In this document: piece after piece, positions 14,601-28,286 of the stretch
Position numbering within the stretch: position 1 is the stretch's first letter
Layout: the number at the start of each line of letters is the position of its first letter
Assembly (NCBI GenBank): GCA_013365325.1
Contig: JABVXV010000075.1
Span: forward strand, 62,001-126,000
Source of the DNA: Dipetalonema caudispina
Lineage: Eukaryota > Nematoda > Chromadorea > Rhabditida > Onchocercidae
Reading direction: 5' to 3'
DNA: 64,000 nt
The notes under the pieces: model-generated
The model's database searches: none
Told to the model about the DNA's origin: nothing
What the model saw: the letters and a program-made list of their open reading frames with translations, nothing else
Made by a program: the position numbers and the translations under genes

Positions 14601-15749
14601 ACAGGCGGCAGCACGCAGTTCTGGTGATACTTCGATTTCAATTCTTCCTCGTTCGCAGATTTCTTTCGACAAAAATATATTACTGCCCGACCAAGGCACT
14701 ACTGGCACACCAGCTGACTGAAAAATTGTTGAAATCACTCAAGAGTTGCTCAACAAAATTTGAATGGACGAGCCTGATCCAGGGGGAAAAAAAAAGAAAA
14801 AACATTAACAAATCCAACATTCATATTTTAACACTTTACCTGAGCAAGTATTGTTGAAGCAATTTTGTCACCCAATGTGAACATTGCCGGTCCAGGTGGA
14901 CCCATAAAAAGGATGTTGTGTTTTTTCAGACCATTTGGTAGATCAGGGTTTTCAGATGCATGTCCCCAACCTGCCCATACCGCATCCACGTTGTTACTCA
15001 CAGCATGCTTCAGTATGTCATCCACATTTGCATAATTATTCTCATTTGCGCCAGATTCCGAGAACACGAAATTGTCAATCATTTTCAAATATTCTGCAAG
15101 AAATGAATTCAAGACTGTAAGATCAAAATTCGAAAAGGAGAGATTAAGCATCATATATCTCCATATTATTCGCTCCACCTACACCGTTGCCCTATCCACT
15201 TAAAATAAGGCCTTATGTTTCCACGAAATCAGCATAGGTATTTTTACCTGGATTTGAAGAAATTTCCTGTTCGGTAGTCAAGTTAATAAATTTGAAGAGA
15301 CGGTCATCCTTGAATGTCTCTTGGGCCCAACGTCTGATGGACATCACACATTTGAATGCTGCCATTCCATTATTGGCGATCAACAACTGTAATGCATATC
15401 CATTTAAAATTAACACTATTTTTAAAATTTAGAATGAAATCCATCCCTAGTTGATTAGAAAAATCTGCATAAAAATTCTGTCGTATCCAGATATTTAACA
15501 TTTCAATGCTTTTAAAAAGATTATTCGTCGAAGAGTTTATTCGTATTTTCAAACCTGAAACTTTTTAGCACATATCCTATTTGATAGTAAATATACCGTT
15601 TTAATGGGTGCTGCTAATTTTGGATCGGCGTATTTATTGAGAAAAGCCTCAACTGTCCCAAACGTTTCCGCTCTTTGATCTACCTCATTCGACTTTTCAA
15701 AATCTACGAACTCACGGTTGTTATGTGTGAGCAAAGGTGGCGTCGGCAT
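2696..15749 (-). CDS. Acetyl-CoA carboxylase, divergent second-paralogue type (35 exons)
   Basis: Multidomain biotin enzyme family making malonyl-CoA in the cytosol. Exons from 5': 15597-15749, 15248-15386, 14840-15093, 14565-14717, 14277-14390, 13932-14135, 13710-13823, 13124-13276, 12704-12915, 12331-12499, 11987-12165, 11676-11856, 11321-11479, 10671-10862, 10157-10399, 9796-10002, 9486-9728, 9195-9379, 8864-9068, 8501-8686, 8298-8422, 7808-8000, 7447-7620, 6852-7090, 6420-6753, 6134-6295, 5483-5836, 5152-5286, 4687-4875, 4474-4561, 4098-4319, 3594-3802, 3230-3313, 2957-3159, 2696-2771; sum 6432 nt, about 2143 aa. Biotin carboxylase is about aa 52-555 (ANNGMAA; GGGGKG at 248-253; [12 protein letters not shown]). 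The biotin carrier is about 678-745 with Lys719, followed by a central domain. The carboxyltransferase is about 1480-2100 ([24 protein letters not shown]). Odd points: biotin motif S-M-K-V rather than V-M-K-M, RRCQK where RRHQK is usual, and a shortened carboxyltransferase loop. The ATG follows a TTCTTCAG acceptor by one base, so SL trans-splicing is likely. I infer the nematode second ACC paralogue rather than the canonical POD-2 enzyme. The family call is secure; activity is uncertain. Confidence 0.93.
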
Positions 15750-18700
15750 CCTGAAGAATACATGATGAGTTTATATTTAGAAAACTATCACCATGTCACG
15801 GTTCCCAAACAACTTTATCGTTTCAATAAAAGATAACCAAGAAAACCATTTTCCGGAAAGGAGCAGAACAGATGAGAGAGAAAAAAAGGTGCACTGAAAA
15901 GAAAACTAGGATAAAGGGATAGAGAATATAAAATAAAACTCCATATTACTAAAACAAGATAAAAACATTCCATAGCATGTTGTATGGCCATTGAAGCGCG
16001 ACAGCATTGCAACGACCCCATGACCCTCTCCCTCTCTATTATTTCTCTTCCAGGTATGCAATGACCGAGTATATTAGAGGAGGCCAAGAAATACGACATG
16101 TGTGGAAGGAAAATGATCATCACGGCAGGTGTTCCCACAGTGACAAATTTGCTGCGGGCACTGTATGGATATGTGTGCATGTGTGTGTATGTCTACACAC
16201 ATAAATGCGCCTTATGGAATATGGCGGGTAATCTTAGCACATTATCTCTTGATATTCTTTGTAGATTGTAAATCACATGATCACAAACAGAATAGAGAAA
16301 GAAACTTCCTGGATTTTAAAATATGATATTTATTTATTGATTTTATATACTTCTTTCAAGACTGAAGAAATCTGCTCTCCCATAGACTAACTGAACCCAT
16401 TTCCGATAACGATGTTGTGTCTCATTTTCAAAAACTTATTTTAAAACATAAACTATAAATAAACTCGAAGGACCACCATAACCCACCTACTTCACTTATT
16501 TCAACTATATTTACTCTCGTTCACTTAAACATGAGTATATCGACCACCTAATTTATCAGCACCATCTCTAAAATGCCGTCTGGCCTGACTGAGTTTTGAA
16601 CTACGACAATTTTTCTTGACATCTTTGTGTCCACAATTAAAATATGAGGTTCTGATGCATTCCTGATTTGGCTTTTAATTCAAAATTAGTTCAGTTACGA
16701 AATCCACTTCAGCGAACGGGCTATTGTTACGGAAGAAAAAGCTCTTAAAGCCGAAGTTTGAGTTTTCCGGAAAACGAATGGATGCTGTATATTCAGCAAT
16801 ACTCATCACACATAGACAAGTATTTTTGAGATAAAAGATCCGGGTAAAAATAATTTGAATATACCCGAACAAACAAGGGAGAAACGAGCCTCAAAATATG
16901 GATAAGTAATACTAATTATCCTCGTGTTTTGTTCTTTACCAAAAAAATCACAATCCACTTTGAAAATCAATCGATAAGAACTCCAGTGAACAATATCTAT
17001 AATAAAAAAATATCAGCTTATTGAGGAAGGTCTCAACGGAAAAGATAATCCTAAATTAAAATAAATTTCTAAAAATATGTGATTTAAATACACATTAATT
17101 TCTATCATAAAAAGTCAAAAGATGTTCCGAAACATCCCGAAGGTCAGCAAAGAACCATGAGATCAATTACATCTATACCTCTATCTTCTCATCTTGTAAT
17201 GCAAACCGTTCTATTCAAATCCGAAAACTAACAACCGATATTAGAAAGAAAAAAAATTGAGAGAAAAACGCAAATATGGAATCAAATCCTCATTTTGAGA
17301 ATAAGGTGAGAAAGAATGATGGAAGGAAACTTTCCTTTCTACTCCCTCCCTCTGCTCCAAACAGGTTTCGAGCAAATACGAAAGAGAGAAGTTCATGCCT
17401 CACGCTAGTGAAACACAGAACTAGTGAAGAGAGTACTTTCTCTTTGTACGTCATTCCAAATGTGTTACAATTTCACCTTGCCGAAAATTTGATAAAGTTT
17501 TATTTTTTTGCAAGTGATAACAAAAACCAAAGGTCAACAATAGTTTTCGCAATCTCCAGTTATCAATTATAGTTACACCCCTCCCCTCATCATTCACCGT
17601 TATTGAGGGTGAAACACTAACAATTTAGAAACTCCACGAATTTTTACAGAATTTGCCAGTTTTGGGGGATGGATAGCTCCTTTGCAACTCTACATATAAA
17701 ATTTTATCTAATACTGTGATATGAAAATTACGAACTACGCGATGTTTTAACTGTCTAGGGTTATGTGATCACCTTAGTGGCATGACCACAATTACCGTGA
17801 ACCTCTAATATCAAAAGACCGATGCACTAAATGCAGTGACATTATTGCCGAAGCGCCGTGCTGAATGTTTTGATGTTATCCGTAATTTGGCTTGCAAAAA
17901 CGGTATTTTTTACGCACAATTCGTAACAAAATATAAATACTACTATTGAAATATTCCTCTTTAATTTAGAACTTGATAAGCTTTGTGACAAAAGCGGCGC
18001 CATTTTGGCGTCCTTTATCGATAAAACAAACAGTACAGGCACAACTCAATAAAACCAACTGACTAAGCAATTCAATTAAAAAAATATGAAAGATCATCAA
18101 AAGAAGGTTGCATTTATAGACAGTGCACATCGATTTGGCAAATGAACCGATGACCTCCTGTACGAAACTACCAAAGATCACTTCAACTTCTGCATAAGTC
18201 ACCGTAACGAACCCACTCCTTTGTTGACTGAATTTTTGTTTTAGCTCATGAAAAATTTTAATCTTTTGAAAGTTGTACGTTATTAAAAATGTATAACTTC
18301 CACATGATTTGAATTTCTTTTTAGGCAATCTCCCCTGAACCATTTGTTCTCATAAAAATGATTGAAATCAAAAGTCAAAAAGTAAGAAAAGAACCATCAA
18401 ACTGTTTATATTACACCTTTTGCTAAGTTAACAATTCCTTCAAAATACTCATTAAAAAAGTTGTGGAATTTTTCAGTCATTCACACTTCACATATGATTG
18501 GAGTTAAATACTTTAAATAATTTCTTTTATTATTTTAAGGATATGCAATACTATAAATATGCAATTTATTTTAAACTGAGATTTTTCCGCAATTAAGTGG
18601 AACTTAAGGAGGATTAGAAGTATGTTTTCAGAAAAATGAAGATAAAAGTGAATTTCAAACTACTACCGTACGCGATCATAAAAGATCTGAGGAAGTATGA

Positions 18701-18754
18701 GTCGTGTACTGTAGTAGTATGAAATTTCTAAGCAGAATGGAGTTTACTGGGCGT

Positions 18755-18781
18755 TTATATATATATATATATATATATATA
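18755..18781. repeat. (TA)n microsatellite
   Basis: An uninterrupted TA dinucleotide run of about 13 units in the intergenic block upstream of the ACC gene. Confidence 0.9.
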
Positions 18782-21700
18782 AAAGTGATAAACTCAGCCT
18801 TGATCTTTTTTTTCCCCAACAACTTTTAAGGCTCAACAAACCTTCCTCTACTTTATAACTTCTATTGCAAAATAAAGAACACAGTTCTATTCAGTGATAC
18901 CTACCAACTAAGCACCTGGGAAAGTGATATTTTTCTAGTACACACTAAGCTCAAAGCCAATGAAAAAAATTTTGGTAACACAGGATATCAAATAACCTGC
19001 TATCCAAAAAATGCTTCTATCGGAAAACATAAAACAGTGAGCGCAATTTAAAGGAAAGACTATAACACAGAAAGATCACTAATCCGAAAGAAGGAAGTTT
19101 ATTGAAATGACCGAATCTAACACATTTTTTCAAAGGGAACTAGTAAATTATGATAGAAATCTTGCACGCCAACACGATCATGATTAATATAAAGAGATAA
19201 ATACAAACACTAGCTGAAAGATTATTCCATTTTAATCGTGTCCGGGCAGTGGTTGTGGGCTTATAAGCTTCATATTTACCATGTTGCATGTTTAAAAATG
19301 AAACTGAATACATCGGAAAAAAAATTTGAAGTGTCACATGACTGATTTTAGAAAATAGTTCCCGTTGATCGCAAAAATTACAGACCACCACCTTACTTCA
19401 AATTTCTAGAAGAGGAACCTGCTTTGTCGTTTCATTAATATTAAACATTAGTCTTACATGCAAATAATTACGAGATAGGATAGCATTCCATATTGAAAAA
19501 ACCTGTAGTTGAAAAGACGAAAGGGTGGAAAAACCAACAATGAATAAAGGTGAGTGTGAGGGCCAAGACAGAAAAGAAACAACAGGCAATTAGAGGTATT
19601 TATAATAATTTATCGCTATATATATAAACAAAATGCTCTCGGCAGTCACCAACAATTCCTGATGATAAAACCGATAACTTCAATATATGGAGGAGACGGC
19701 AAACAATACAGCGATCAGATTCCATTCGGTTATTCCGCCGACCAGCCTTATCTTTTCATTATGCGACTTTTACATTTTTTCAAATTCACGATCATGCGAA
19801 ATATATGTAATGATTCTGGAAATGAATCACTTTAAAAATGCAGAGAAAGTCGACGATTAAACAATGAATTGCAGCAATAAGGTGACACTGAACGGGACAC
19901 AATAATGAGAAGTAGTACTGTCTTGAACATAAAAAACTTATTTCACATTCTGAGTAAGGTGTCCTTTGTTAAGTCTAAAAAATTCAGTGTTTCGGAAATT
20001 TAATTAGGGAATATCATGTGATAAAGATCGGATAAAAGTTGGTGATATTTCAGCCAGAAAATTGCAGCACTTAACAGATGGTTTCGGTTATTGCATAAAC
20101 TTCGATGGGAACTTACCCCCCGGAGGCACGCACCCAATTACAACCTCACACATACGGTTTACAAAAAGCGATCTCTTCTAAAAGGCACTAAACTGTCGAT
20201 AGTATTACCTTTTTCTAAACCTAAAATCCAGCTGATTTTAAACCATGGACAAGTTACCGAGACATCATGATCGAGAAGTATATAAGCATGGTAAACTTAT
20301 TCTAGTCTCTTCTTCTAAGTCCTATCTTTCCAGTAATTCGAAAAATCCAATTGTACTCATGTTAAAAAAAACTCCAAAATTCCGCGGGAATCTTGCAGCA
20401 GTTACAATTACCAACATTATGGACAAAGTTCACAAAATCATAACCAACCAACCACCACAATCTATTTTCATCTGCAGAAAAATTTGGTTCATTTCACAGT
20501 CTGCAGTATGCATCTTTTTCCCACCACATGAAGGTTGGGCAAAAGAATTTTTTGATTGCACACTTCCCAACCAAAAGAATGCTTTCGAAAAATTTTAAAA
20601 CCGTTTTACAAATGAAAAGAAAAAATTAGATGAAAAAAAGAAGTCAACCATAAGAATCAAGATGTCATTAACATCAGCAAGATATACTTCCAAAAGAAGA
20701 ATCAAATAAAAAGATGCTATAAAAACAAAAAAGGCATATGTAAAAACATTAAACCATCGGCCTCATGGAAGTCTCTTCTGAGTGATTCATGCGAAACAAA
20801 AGTACAAATAAAATATGAATGTGTTATGGATGATATAAGAAAATGCAAAAATGAAAAGTAAAGAGGATCGATTAAAGAATGTACAAGTTTTACGAATATA
20901 TCAGAAGTCTGCTTTCGTTACAGGATACTGCATTATTATCCATTCCGAAGAGCTTCGAAATCTGATGAGAAAAACGAAAGTTTGTTTCCGCAAAAATAAT
21001 TTGTAAAATAAATTTTCTGGACAAACCGCAAATTCGAACCTAACAGATTTCATCCCTCTCCTCCTCTTTTTAACTGCAAAAAGTTGCGAAGAATATTAAG
21101 GATGCATCTCCGACGATTTCTCAAAGTATGAATGTTTATATGCATGGGTGCATGGGCATAGTAGATACCACCATGACAATTTTCTCGCAGCATAACGTTG
21201 AATAACATCGGCTGTCTGCTACTATAGTTCAGAAATTATAATTCATAATCATTACAACCGTGTACCATATTTTTTTTTTTCTTTATTTTGCATCTGTTGG
21301 GGTCAGAAGAATTAAGCATCCTTCATCTGTACTAGGATTTTGCATTCCAAGTACATTCACATATTTAATTTGATAAAACCTCAGTCTGTTCAGGAAAATC
21401 TGACTGCTCCCAATTTAACTAAATATTGAAAAATTGGAAATCAGTGAATCAATATGAAGAACAATCAGTTCAGCTTATTATCTAGCAGTGATGCGATTCA
21501 CGCACACTTAACAATGCCCTGCTTAAGCTTCCAGGAAACAACTCAAAGTGCCAATGGTCAAAAATTCCCCTTAATTCACCCGTAAACTCCGAACGGTTCG
21601 CGCAATGTCCAACTATAAATGTGTAGTTCTCCTACTAGCTTAAAATTATCTAAACTCAAATATCTTAACTGAGATATCAGGGACAAGTGAGAATAAGGAA

Positions 21701-23600
21701 AAAAAAATCGACCAGATCAGCATCATACAGTTCCCAAAATTTGCATCTTGAAATAATACCTGTCAAGAAGAGTGGGAGGCATTGGTAAATGCTGTTTGAT
21801 ATGTAATTTGTACTATCACTGCTTGAAAGCCAGTGTGAAATGCAGCTTCGATGAGCGGTATTCCTGAAAAAATTTTGAGCATCATATTTTTTTTCTCAGA
21901 AAAGTTGGGGAAAGTTGACGACGCGACAAAATTCAAAGACTTAGTTACAAAACAGAACATAAACGTTCATACAGAAATCCCAAGTTCCACCAACCAAAAG
22001 TACTTCGGATTTGGCTCTAAATATCATTTGTTGAAAAAGTATGGAGCCAAGTTCCACAGCTCATTTCGTATTGTCTGGTATAGCAAACTTTTATAAATGA
22101 CACAGAAGAGATAACCAAAACAAAAGGTTGGGCTCAGATATACAGAACGGAAAGAACTAAAAAGGACACTGAATTTTGATCGAAAACGCAAAATCTAACC
22201 ATATTTGAAATGGGTAATTCAAAAACTATAATTCAAATATTCTAGCCAGTGAAATTTAGAAAGCATAAATCCGCATCTACCACAGTGATATCCTACAAAA
22301 ATTTATATACCATGCAAACCAGTTGAAGAACTCAAACCTAGTACAAATTTGTTGATTAGTACACTTGATATTTAAAATATTCCACTGGGAAAAAAATTTG
22401 TGGAAAGCATGAATTCGATGCTTATCGACAATAAGCAGGATTGAAGCATATATACACAAAGAAACAGTTACCAATGTTTGACCAGATCAATACGATATAT
22501 AATAACAATGATTGTTCCAAATTGGTGATGCGCACTTCAAAAACGGGAGCAGATGGCGGGTCAAAGGGTGAAAGTGACAAAGGTGCAGTAAACTGATGAC
22601 ATTTTCATGTTCCTTATCACAGTCACCACATATGACACATAAATACCCTACATATACGCATGAAAGTATCAATCTCTGGTACGACGTACATTTCACACGG
22701 TACCAGTCAGCCCGTATATACACGTACATATACTACGTCTATATATGAACATGCTATGATGGTCCCTAAAACTCATTAAAATTATGAACAACTTGTAAAG
22801 ACTGGATCAACTTACAGACTTCTTCGACCAGTGATCACAAGCCAAATTTTGCAACAATTTCGAGTGTATTTAGAGTCATCGTAAGCAACACAAAATCAAC
22901 TTTATTATTTATTGTCATTCACTCCATGTTTCAAACTACAACACACATTTGACGGAAGTAAGCTACGGCTGCAAAGATGATCGTGCAAAATGCAAGCAAA
23001 TTAAGTTATACGAGAACAAATACATCCATTCAACAGGTTAATTTTCCAAATCCTAAGTTGTTGAAAATCAATGAGAGTTTCTCTTCTATCACATGTATGT
23101 ATTGCATCAAAAGTATTTGAAAATGAGATTTTAGTTCGAGCTATTTCTTCCCTACTTCATTTCCCTTTTCCTCTGTATCATTCACGATATAGTATTGGTA
23201 TTGAGATCCCAAGAAAAAAAGTGCCAATTTCACGAAAATAATTTGCTTCCAAATTTCTTATATTGCAGTATTTCTCATCATACATTTTAAGTTCCTATCA
23301 ACAAACGTATAATCAATATTGCTTGTTGGAAAATTTGCTTAAAAACAGTGGTAAAATGAATGAAATGCTGAATAAACAATAAGCAATATATATTATATAC
23401 TGCAAAAGTATGAAATACATCTTATTTTGTTCTACACATCAGTAAGTACATCAGTTACACATGAACAACTGAGCCAGTTTCTTTCCTAGATTCTTGTACT
23501 CCTTATCATTTCCTCATATCTTTGTACTTTAGCGCTAAGAATAGTGAAGTAAGTTAATCAATTTCTAAAATATGATTGATTAAAAATGACATCATTACTG

Positions 23601-23628
23601 AAAAAAAAAAAAAAAAAAAAAAAAAAAA
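23601..23628. repeat. Poly(A) tract
   Basis: A run of about 28 adenines in intergenic DNA. A second run of about 22 lies at 23914-23935. No gene-like sequence or target-site duplication is evident beside either, so a retroposed tail cannot be claimed. Confidence 0.85.
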
Positions 23629-24640
23629 TAATAAAAATGGAACCAAACATAGCATAAAGAGCACAGAAAAAAAAAGTAAGAAATATCAATTCCCTCAATT
23701 GATAAATTTTTCTAGCCGATCATTTTGAACTGTAAATTGAACAATAAGTTTTAGTGATCGTAAGAAATATAGGATAAAACTGTATCTTGCAAATGAAATG
23801 CAAAATACGTCAAAAAGTTTGCTGATGTCTGTTTACCACTCCTGCCGTAATAGTATTAATTAGGTGAGCTGCATCGCGTGCAAACAAAAAGTGGCGGAAG
23901 ACAAGAAATAATCAAAAAAAAAAAAAAAAAAAAAAAGAAAAAAACCCGTTCATCAACATCTTTTTTCTTTCAATTCATGAAAGAAGAAACCAAAAACCGA
24001 ATTCCAACAGAAACAAATATAATCTCACTACTAAATGAGACGACAAAAATTGTGGATGAGGGCTTGTATATAAATAAAACCTACTGTTTTAAATGAAATT
24101 ACGTCAAAATTAAGGTATGGAAAATCTGATACTAATAATGTTGGAAAGTATCAAATTTATCAACAGTTAATGCATAAATAAATCTATCAAAGAACATTAT
24201 AAACATAAACAATATTAAGTTATACGAGAGTTTGAGAAATTCAACAAACATTGCGCAGTTCAATTCAAAACTACAAATATCTGATCCGAATATCGATCAT
24301 GATATGGACTTTGAAATAGTTAAATGATATTAAATACTACGTAATGTAACAAACAATCATAGTAACTTCAATAATTATTGTAGTCAATATAGTGCAAACT
24401 ATACAGGTGTACAAAATTTGAAATAAATTACTCGTCTTAGCATAGAGCTGCTTTAAATCATTAATATGTGTTATATGTAATGAAATTTTGGTTCTACTAA
24501 ATAGTTTACCTTTTCAGTAGTGATATCATTTCTGCAGTGTTATATTTGCAAAAGAATTTAAGATGTTGGTATAAAATGTGTTGGGACATGATGAACAACA
24601 ACATTCTGTGGAATATATTAGCCTTGAATGATGATTACGG

Positions 24641-25566
24641 ATGAACTCAAAAGTCATCCACTATATTTGTTACCCAATATATGAACAGAAACATAAAATC
24701 CCACAACTACTGGAAGCTGCCAAATCCAAATCACCACTGGATACCGTGCAGTATTTCACGGGTAGGCAAGGCTGCTATGTGGTAACTTATTCAACCAAAC
24801 CGTTATGTTATCTCTGAATTTGTTATTCTCAAGAATATTTCCAACATGTTCATAGTGATGAACAATCTTCAGAATGAAGTAGGAAGGCCAAAATCCAATA
24901 GTAATATGGATGAATTTAACATATTTCTAATGAAATAAAAGTGCGCCATTACTGAGCTTCAGGAAGGCGAAAAATCAAACTAATTTCACTACTCCAACTC
25001 GAGTACACCATAGCTATGTAGATTGCAAAACTGCTCTCAAAAGAGTCTATAAGAAATCCAGAAAAAGTCCCATTCCTGTCAGTTGTCATTTTCCCATTTA
25101 TGCAAACATTTTTGGAAAGTTGAAATATCCTACAGAATGGAGTGACAAAAAAAATTTGTTATAGTTGTTGACTTCATATATCGTCAATAAAATAAACTTT
25201 CTTACAGATGAACAGATGTCAAAGTCGTTTAGAATAATGCGACAGACATTTTTGCTATAAACATATGATCAAATGGAAACAACTTGATGAAGTAGAGCAA
25301 ATGAAATGCAAATTAAACGATCCACATTAAAAAGGAATTTCAATAAATCATTGGAAGATTACGCCAAATGCAGTTTGTTTCAGAAGTGTATTAGTTCGGA
25401 CGTATGTACTGAATTTATACAGAAAACTTTCCCGCAATATCTTGGTTTTGAAAGAGTGCCGAAGGAAGGCATTCAGGTAGGTAACATATACAGTATAACT
25501 TATTATTTCCATTATAGTTATGACACATATCAAGGAAGAATAATATGCCATATAGATAAGAAATAG
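24641..25566 (+). pseudogene. Possible decayed coding relic of unknown family
   Basis: Several non-low-complexity frames follow one another on the plus strand. The first is an ATG-started 58-codon frame (24641-24817, beginning MNSKVIHYIC). The second is an open stretch without ATG at 24934-25164 (includes KYPTEWSDKKN). A short frame follows with TDEQMSKSFRIMRQ, and then an 86-codon frame at 25306-25566. They are in different phases and separated by stops. I do not recognise any family. In DNA this AT-rich such frames can arise by chance, so this is only a candidate relic. Confidence 0.2.
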
Positions 25567-25824
25567 TAACAGTAATACGAAACGACAATAAAATTAATTA
25601 AGTTTAGTAAAAGCAGCCACCTGGGACCTGCTCTCATGACGAGCAAAGTAATACACTAATTTTCAAACCAAGCGAAAGAGAACGAAAAAACAGAAAGACT
25701 TCAATGTCAAGGAGGAAGAAACAAGATTTTATCAAAGCACTGCAGTAAAACATGCTAAGTTGCTCATAAGTATATTAGAACCCCTGTTATCCTGAACTAC
25801 AGGAAAAAAAAATTATACACACGG

Positions 25825-28286
25825 TCATGAATCACTGGTTATTTCCAAATAAAGTGAACAAGTTTGTCGTGTACACTCACTCCGTTCCGAATAAAAATTG
25901 AATTTGCAATAGCTTCCATCGGACGAAACCACTGAAATTGCCAAAGCTTTGTGCGAATTAACTGTATAAAGGAATCCAAACTGACAAAGTCCAGAACAAA
26001 TGTATAAATTGATCACCTCATATTATCAAAATGTCTAAAGCTAATCAGATTAAAAAGTTGCAAATTACGTAACGATATTTTGAACTCAACGAAATTCAAC
26101 TGTCTTCAACATTTAGCTGTAGTTAAACAATGCTTTAAGAAAAACAATTAATGAGTAAACTTTTAACCAATAACAGAATCGGGCTGTGGCCCAAAAGCGC
26201 ATATGCAGGAATCCTTGTCTTTAAACGAAAAAGGTAATCGGAATCGTGAGACGCTCACTTCACCAGAAAAACTCAGCTTCTTTAGCGGGCTAAAAAAGCT
26301 TTTGAAGACAGAAATAAGATAGTTTGGTAGCATTAAAACACATATTTGCAAAGTCTACGAAAGTAAATGCAAAAAAGTTAATTCTTAGGAAATACCAAAC
26401 ACAAGGACATACACTTTTTTCTTCTTCATTGTCAAAGAGAATAAATGAACTGTATGATGATTGCTGGATACACATAGCATCGTCGAATCCGTTGAGAAAC
26501 TTATACTGGAAACAAAAATATGTTGTGTCCGGTCAGATTTTACACGTTCCAAATAAAAACTTGAATATAGGATTTAAATAATACCAAAATATAAAAGCAG
26601 GATTCGTCCCACGTCGCAACTCTTTCAACAAAAGACAAGTTTTGGTGTCAAAAATCCTTATTATAGTGCCTTTTTCAGAAGATGTCGCTAACTGTTCTCC
26701 TGTAATGGAGAACATATTATAATGTCGCTGAAACTGGTATCTTTTTATCACTCTGTATTAACAGATTTGTACAACGAAACTCACATATAAAAACCACTGG
26801 AGTAAAATTTCCTAGAACCAACTGTGCAATAATTCTTACCGGCTATCCCATAATGCATGTTTAACGTTATTGGCAGCTTTTCATTTGTTAGGTCCAAGAA
26901 CCACCCGAATAATTCCGGAAAACAAATGAATTCAACTTTCAAAGTAGTACTTTACCAGTAAGGTTAAGTGCAATAGCAGATAGTGGTCTTTGATGGGCAT
27001 TGATTATTCTGGGTGGAGCGTCCGGTTCGGCTAACGTTAAACAGCAAACTGCAGACGACGAAGAGGGTGCAGGAAAAGCAAGAAGAGAATTTTCCGATGC
27101 TGGACATAAACAACATATTCCACGTGGATTTCTGCTTGAATCATACACTTGCAATTTTTCAGGTTGATCTGTGAAACTGTAAAGGACGAAATGAATAACT
27201 TGTGTTACCAACATTCTACGAGTAGATATATTACAAGTATAAATGACTAATCTGTTAAAAACATTTGGAAAATAAAAACGGATACAGTTTGTCTCAAAAG
27301 AAACTAAAGATAATTTTAGAATGAAAATACATAATTGTATGGAATTCCTGTTCAGTACTTCCATCAAATAACTAAAATACCTTCCACAATGTTCCTGACT
27401 TTTTCCAAGTCTTCTCATTCAATTTTTTTGATGAAGCAGACCGATGCATTCAGCTTCTTAGTGCAAATAACTTGTAGTTAAAATGAACGGAATTGAAGCA
27501 GGACTGACATAAAAAGCAGTCAGAAATATTGTTTCTTCTTTACTTCGGACATCATAACCCATAAACGTTAAGAGAAAAATCGCAAAACTAACCTAAAAAT
27601 GTGGACGGATGTGTCGAGGACTACTACAATACGATCGCGACGTAAACGTACTGCTCGTACATCGCTATTCATCTCTAATTGAACCACTTCTCTATGATTA
27701 ATAATATCCCAAATTACCACTGCAAATAAATAATTTTCAGAATTTTAGGACATTATTTACTGAGAGGTTCAGAATGTACTCCTTGCTCAACCTTATATGA
27801 AAACTACGGTACTTTTTTCGAGAGATTTAGAAAAGCGCATAGTTGAAAACTACCTTTATTTGTTGAAAAAGCGGGTGTTACACCACCACCAACAAGTGCT
27901 ACATAATTGCAGCGAAATAACATCTCCACCGCTCCAATGCCACCATTTAGTTTTTCATTAAAATTTTGCTTCAGCGGATCGGTGTTATAAATCCGAAAAC
28001 CGTCATCCAGCCCACATACAAAGCAGCCGAAATCCTACAAACGCTGCCAAAACATAAGCTAACAAAATTTAAGCATTACACACTTTTACGAAACAATTTA
28101 GAAGTGATTCCAACTCAACCAATTTGAATTCGAGGAGAATTAAACAGTAACCAACTCCAAAAAATTAACAATATCCAAGTTTTAAAGAATATTTGTTAAC
28201 CGTTTGTGAGCAAAAAGAAAAAAAAATAATAAAAATAGGCATACCTGGTTGAAAGTGTTGAATAATACGTGAGATGCCCTTCTCAT
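25825..28286 (-). CDS. epg-6: WIPI3/4-type PROPPIN, WDR45B/EPG-6-like autophagy protein
   Basis: Seven-bladed WD40 propeller family that binds PI3P and PI(3,5)P2 and acts in autophagosome formation. Exons from 5': 28245-28286, 27854-28034, 27593-27719, 26956-27176, 26585-26699, 26415-26505, 26168-26354, 25825-25931; sum 1071 nt, 356 aa (human WDR45B is about 344). Diagnostic stretches are [11 protein letters not shown] and RIYNTDPLK near the N-terminus, [12 protein letters not shown] in blade 2, LLAFPAP, and ASEKG-like [12 protein letters not shown]. The phosphoinositide-binding L/FRRG motif is intact as LRRG at aa 218-221. The C-terminal blade reads [22 protein letters not shown] in pieces across two exons. 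The start ATG lies 16 nt after a CTTATAG acceptor, suiting SL trans-splicing. The exon 6/7 junction is the least certain, because alternative donors and acceptors near 26413-26415 and 26354/26320 also keep frame. The divergent neighbour is the SEC14-like gene. The symbol follows the C. elegans WIPI3/4 orthologue. Confidence 0.92.

Larger units (their letters stand above)
15750..25824. other. Gene-poor 10-kb intergenic block
   Basis: This lies between the 5' end of the ACC gene and the 3' end of the PROPPIN gene, so it should hold the ACC promoter. It contains AT-rich unique DNA, a (TA)n tract at 18755-18781, A tracts at 23601-23628 and 23914-23935, and scattered short open frames. The longest unexplained ones are 20245-20598 plus (117 aa), 17966-18343 minus (125 aa) and the cluster at 24641-25566 plus. 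None has recognisable motifs or a convincing exon chain. No tRNA, rRNA or transposase signature was seen. Confidence 0.6.

Noticed and set aside
17966..18343. 125-codon minus-strand open frame upstream of the ACC gene
   Set aside because: Hydrophobic and Phe/Ile-rich composition expected of AT-rich DNA; no family features and no exon chain.
21763..21960. Minus-strand frame with a short ankyrin-like look (IPLIEAAFHTGFQAVI)
   Set aside because: Only one partial repeat-like segment with missing consensus positions and no adjoining exons; too weak to call.
23878..24096. 72-codon frame crossing a poly(A) run
   Set aside because: The frame exists because the A tract encodes poly-Lys; no other coding evidence.
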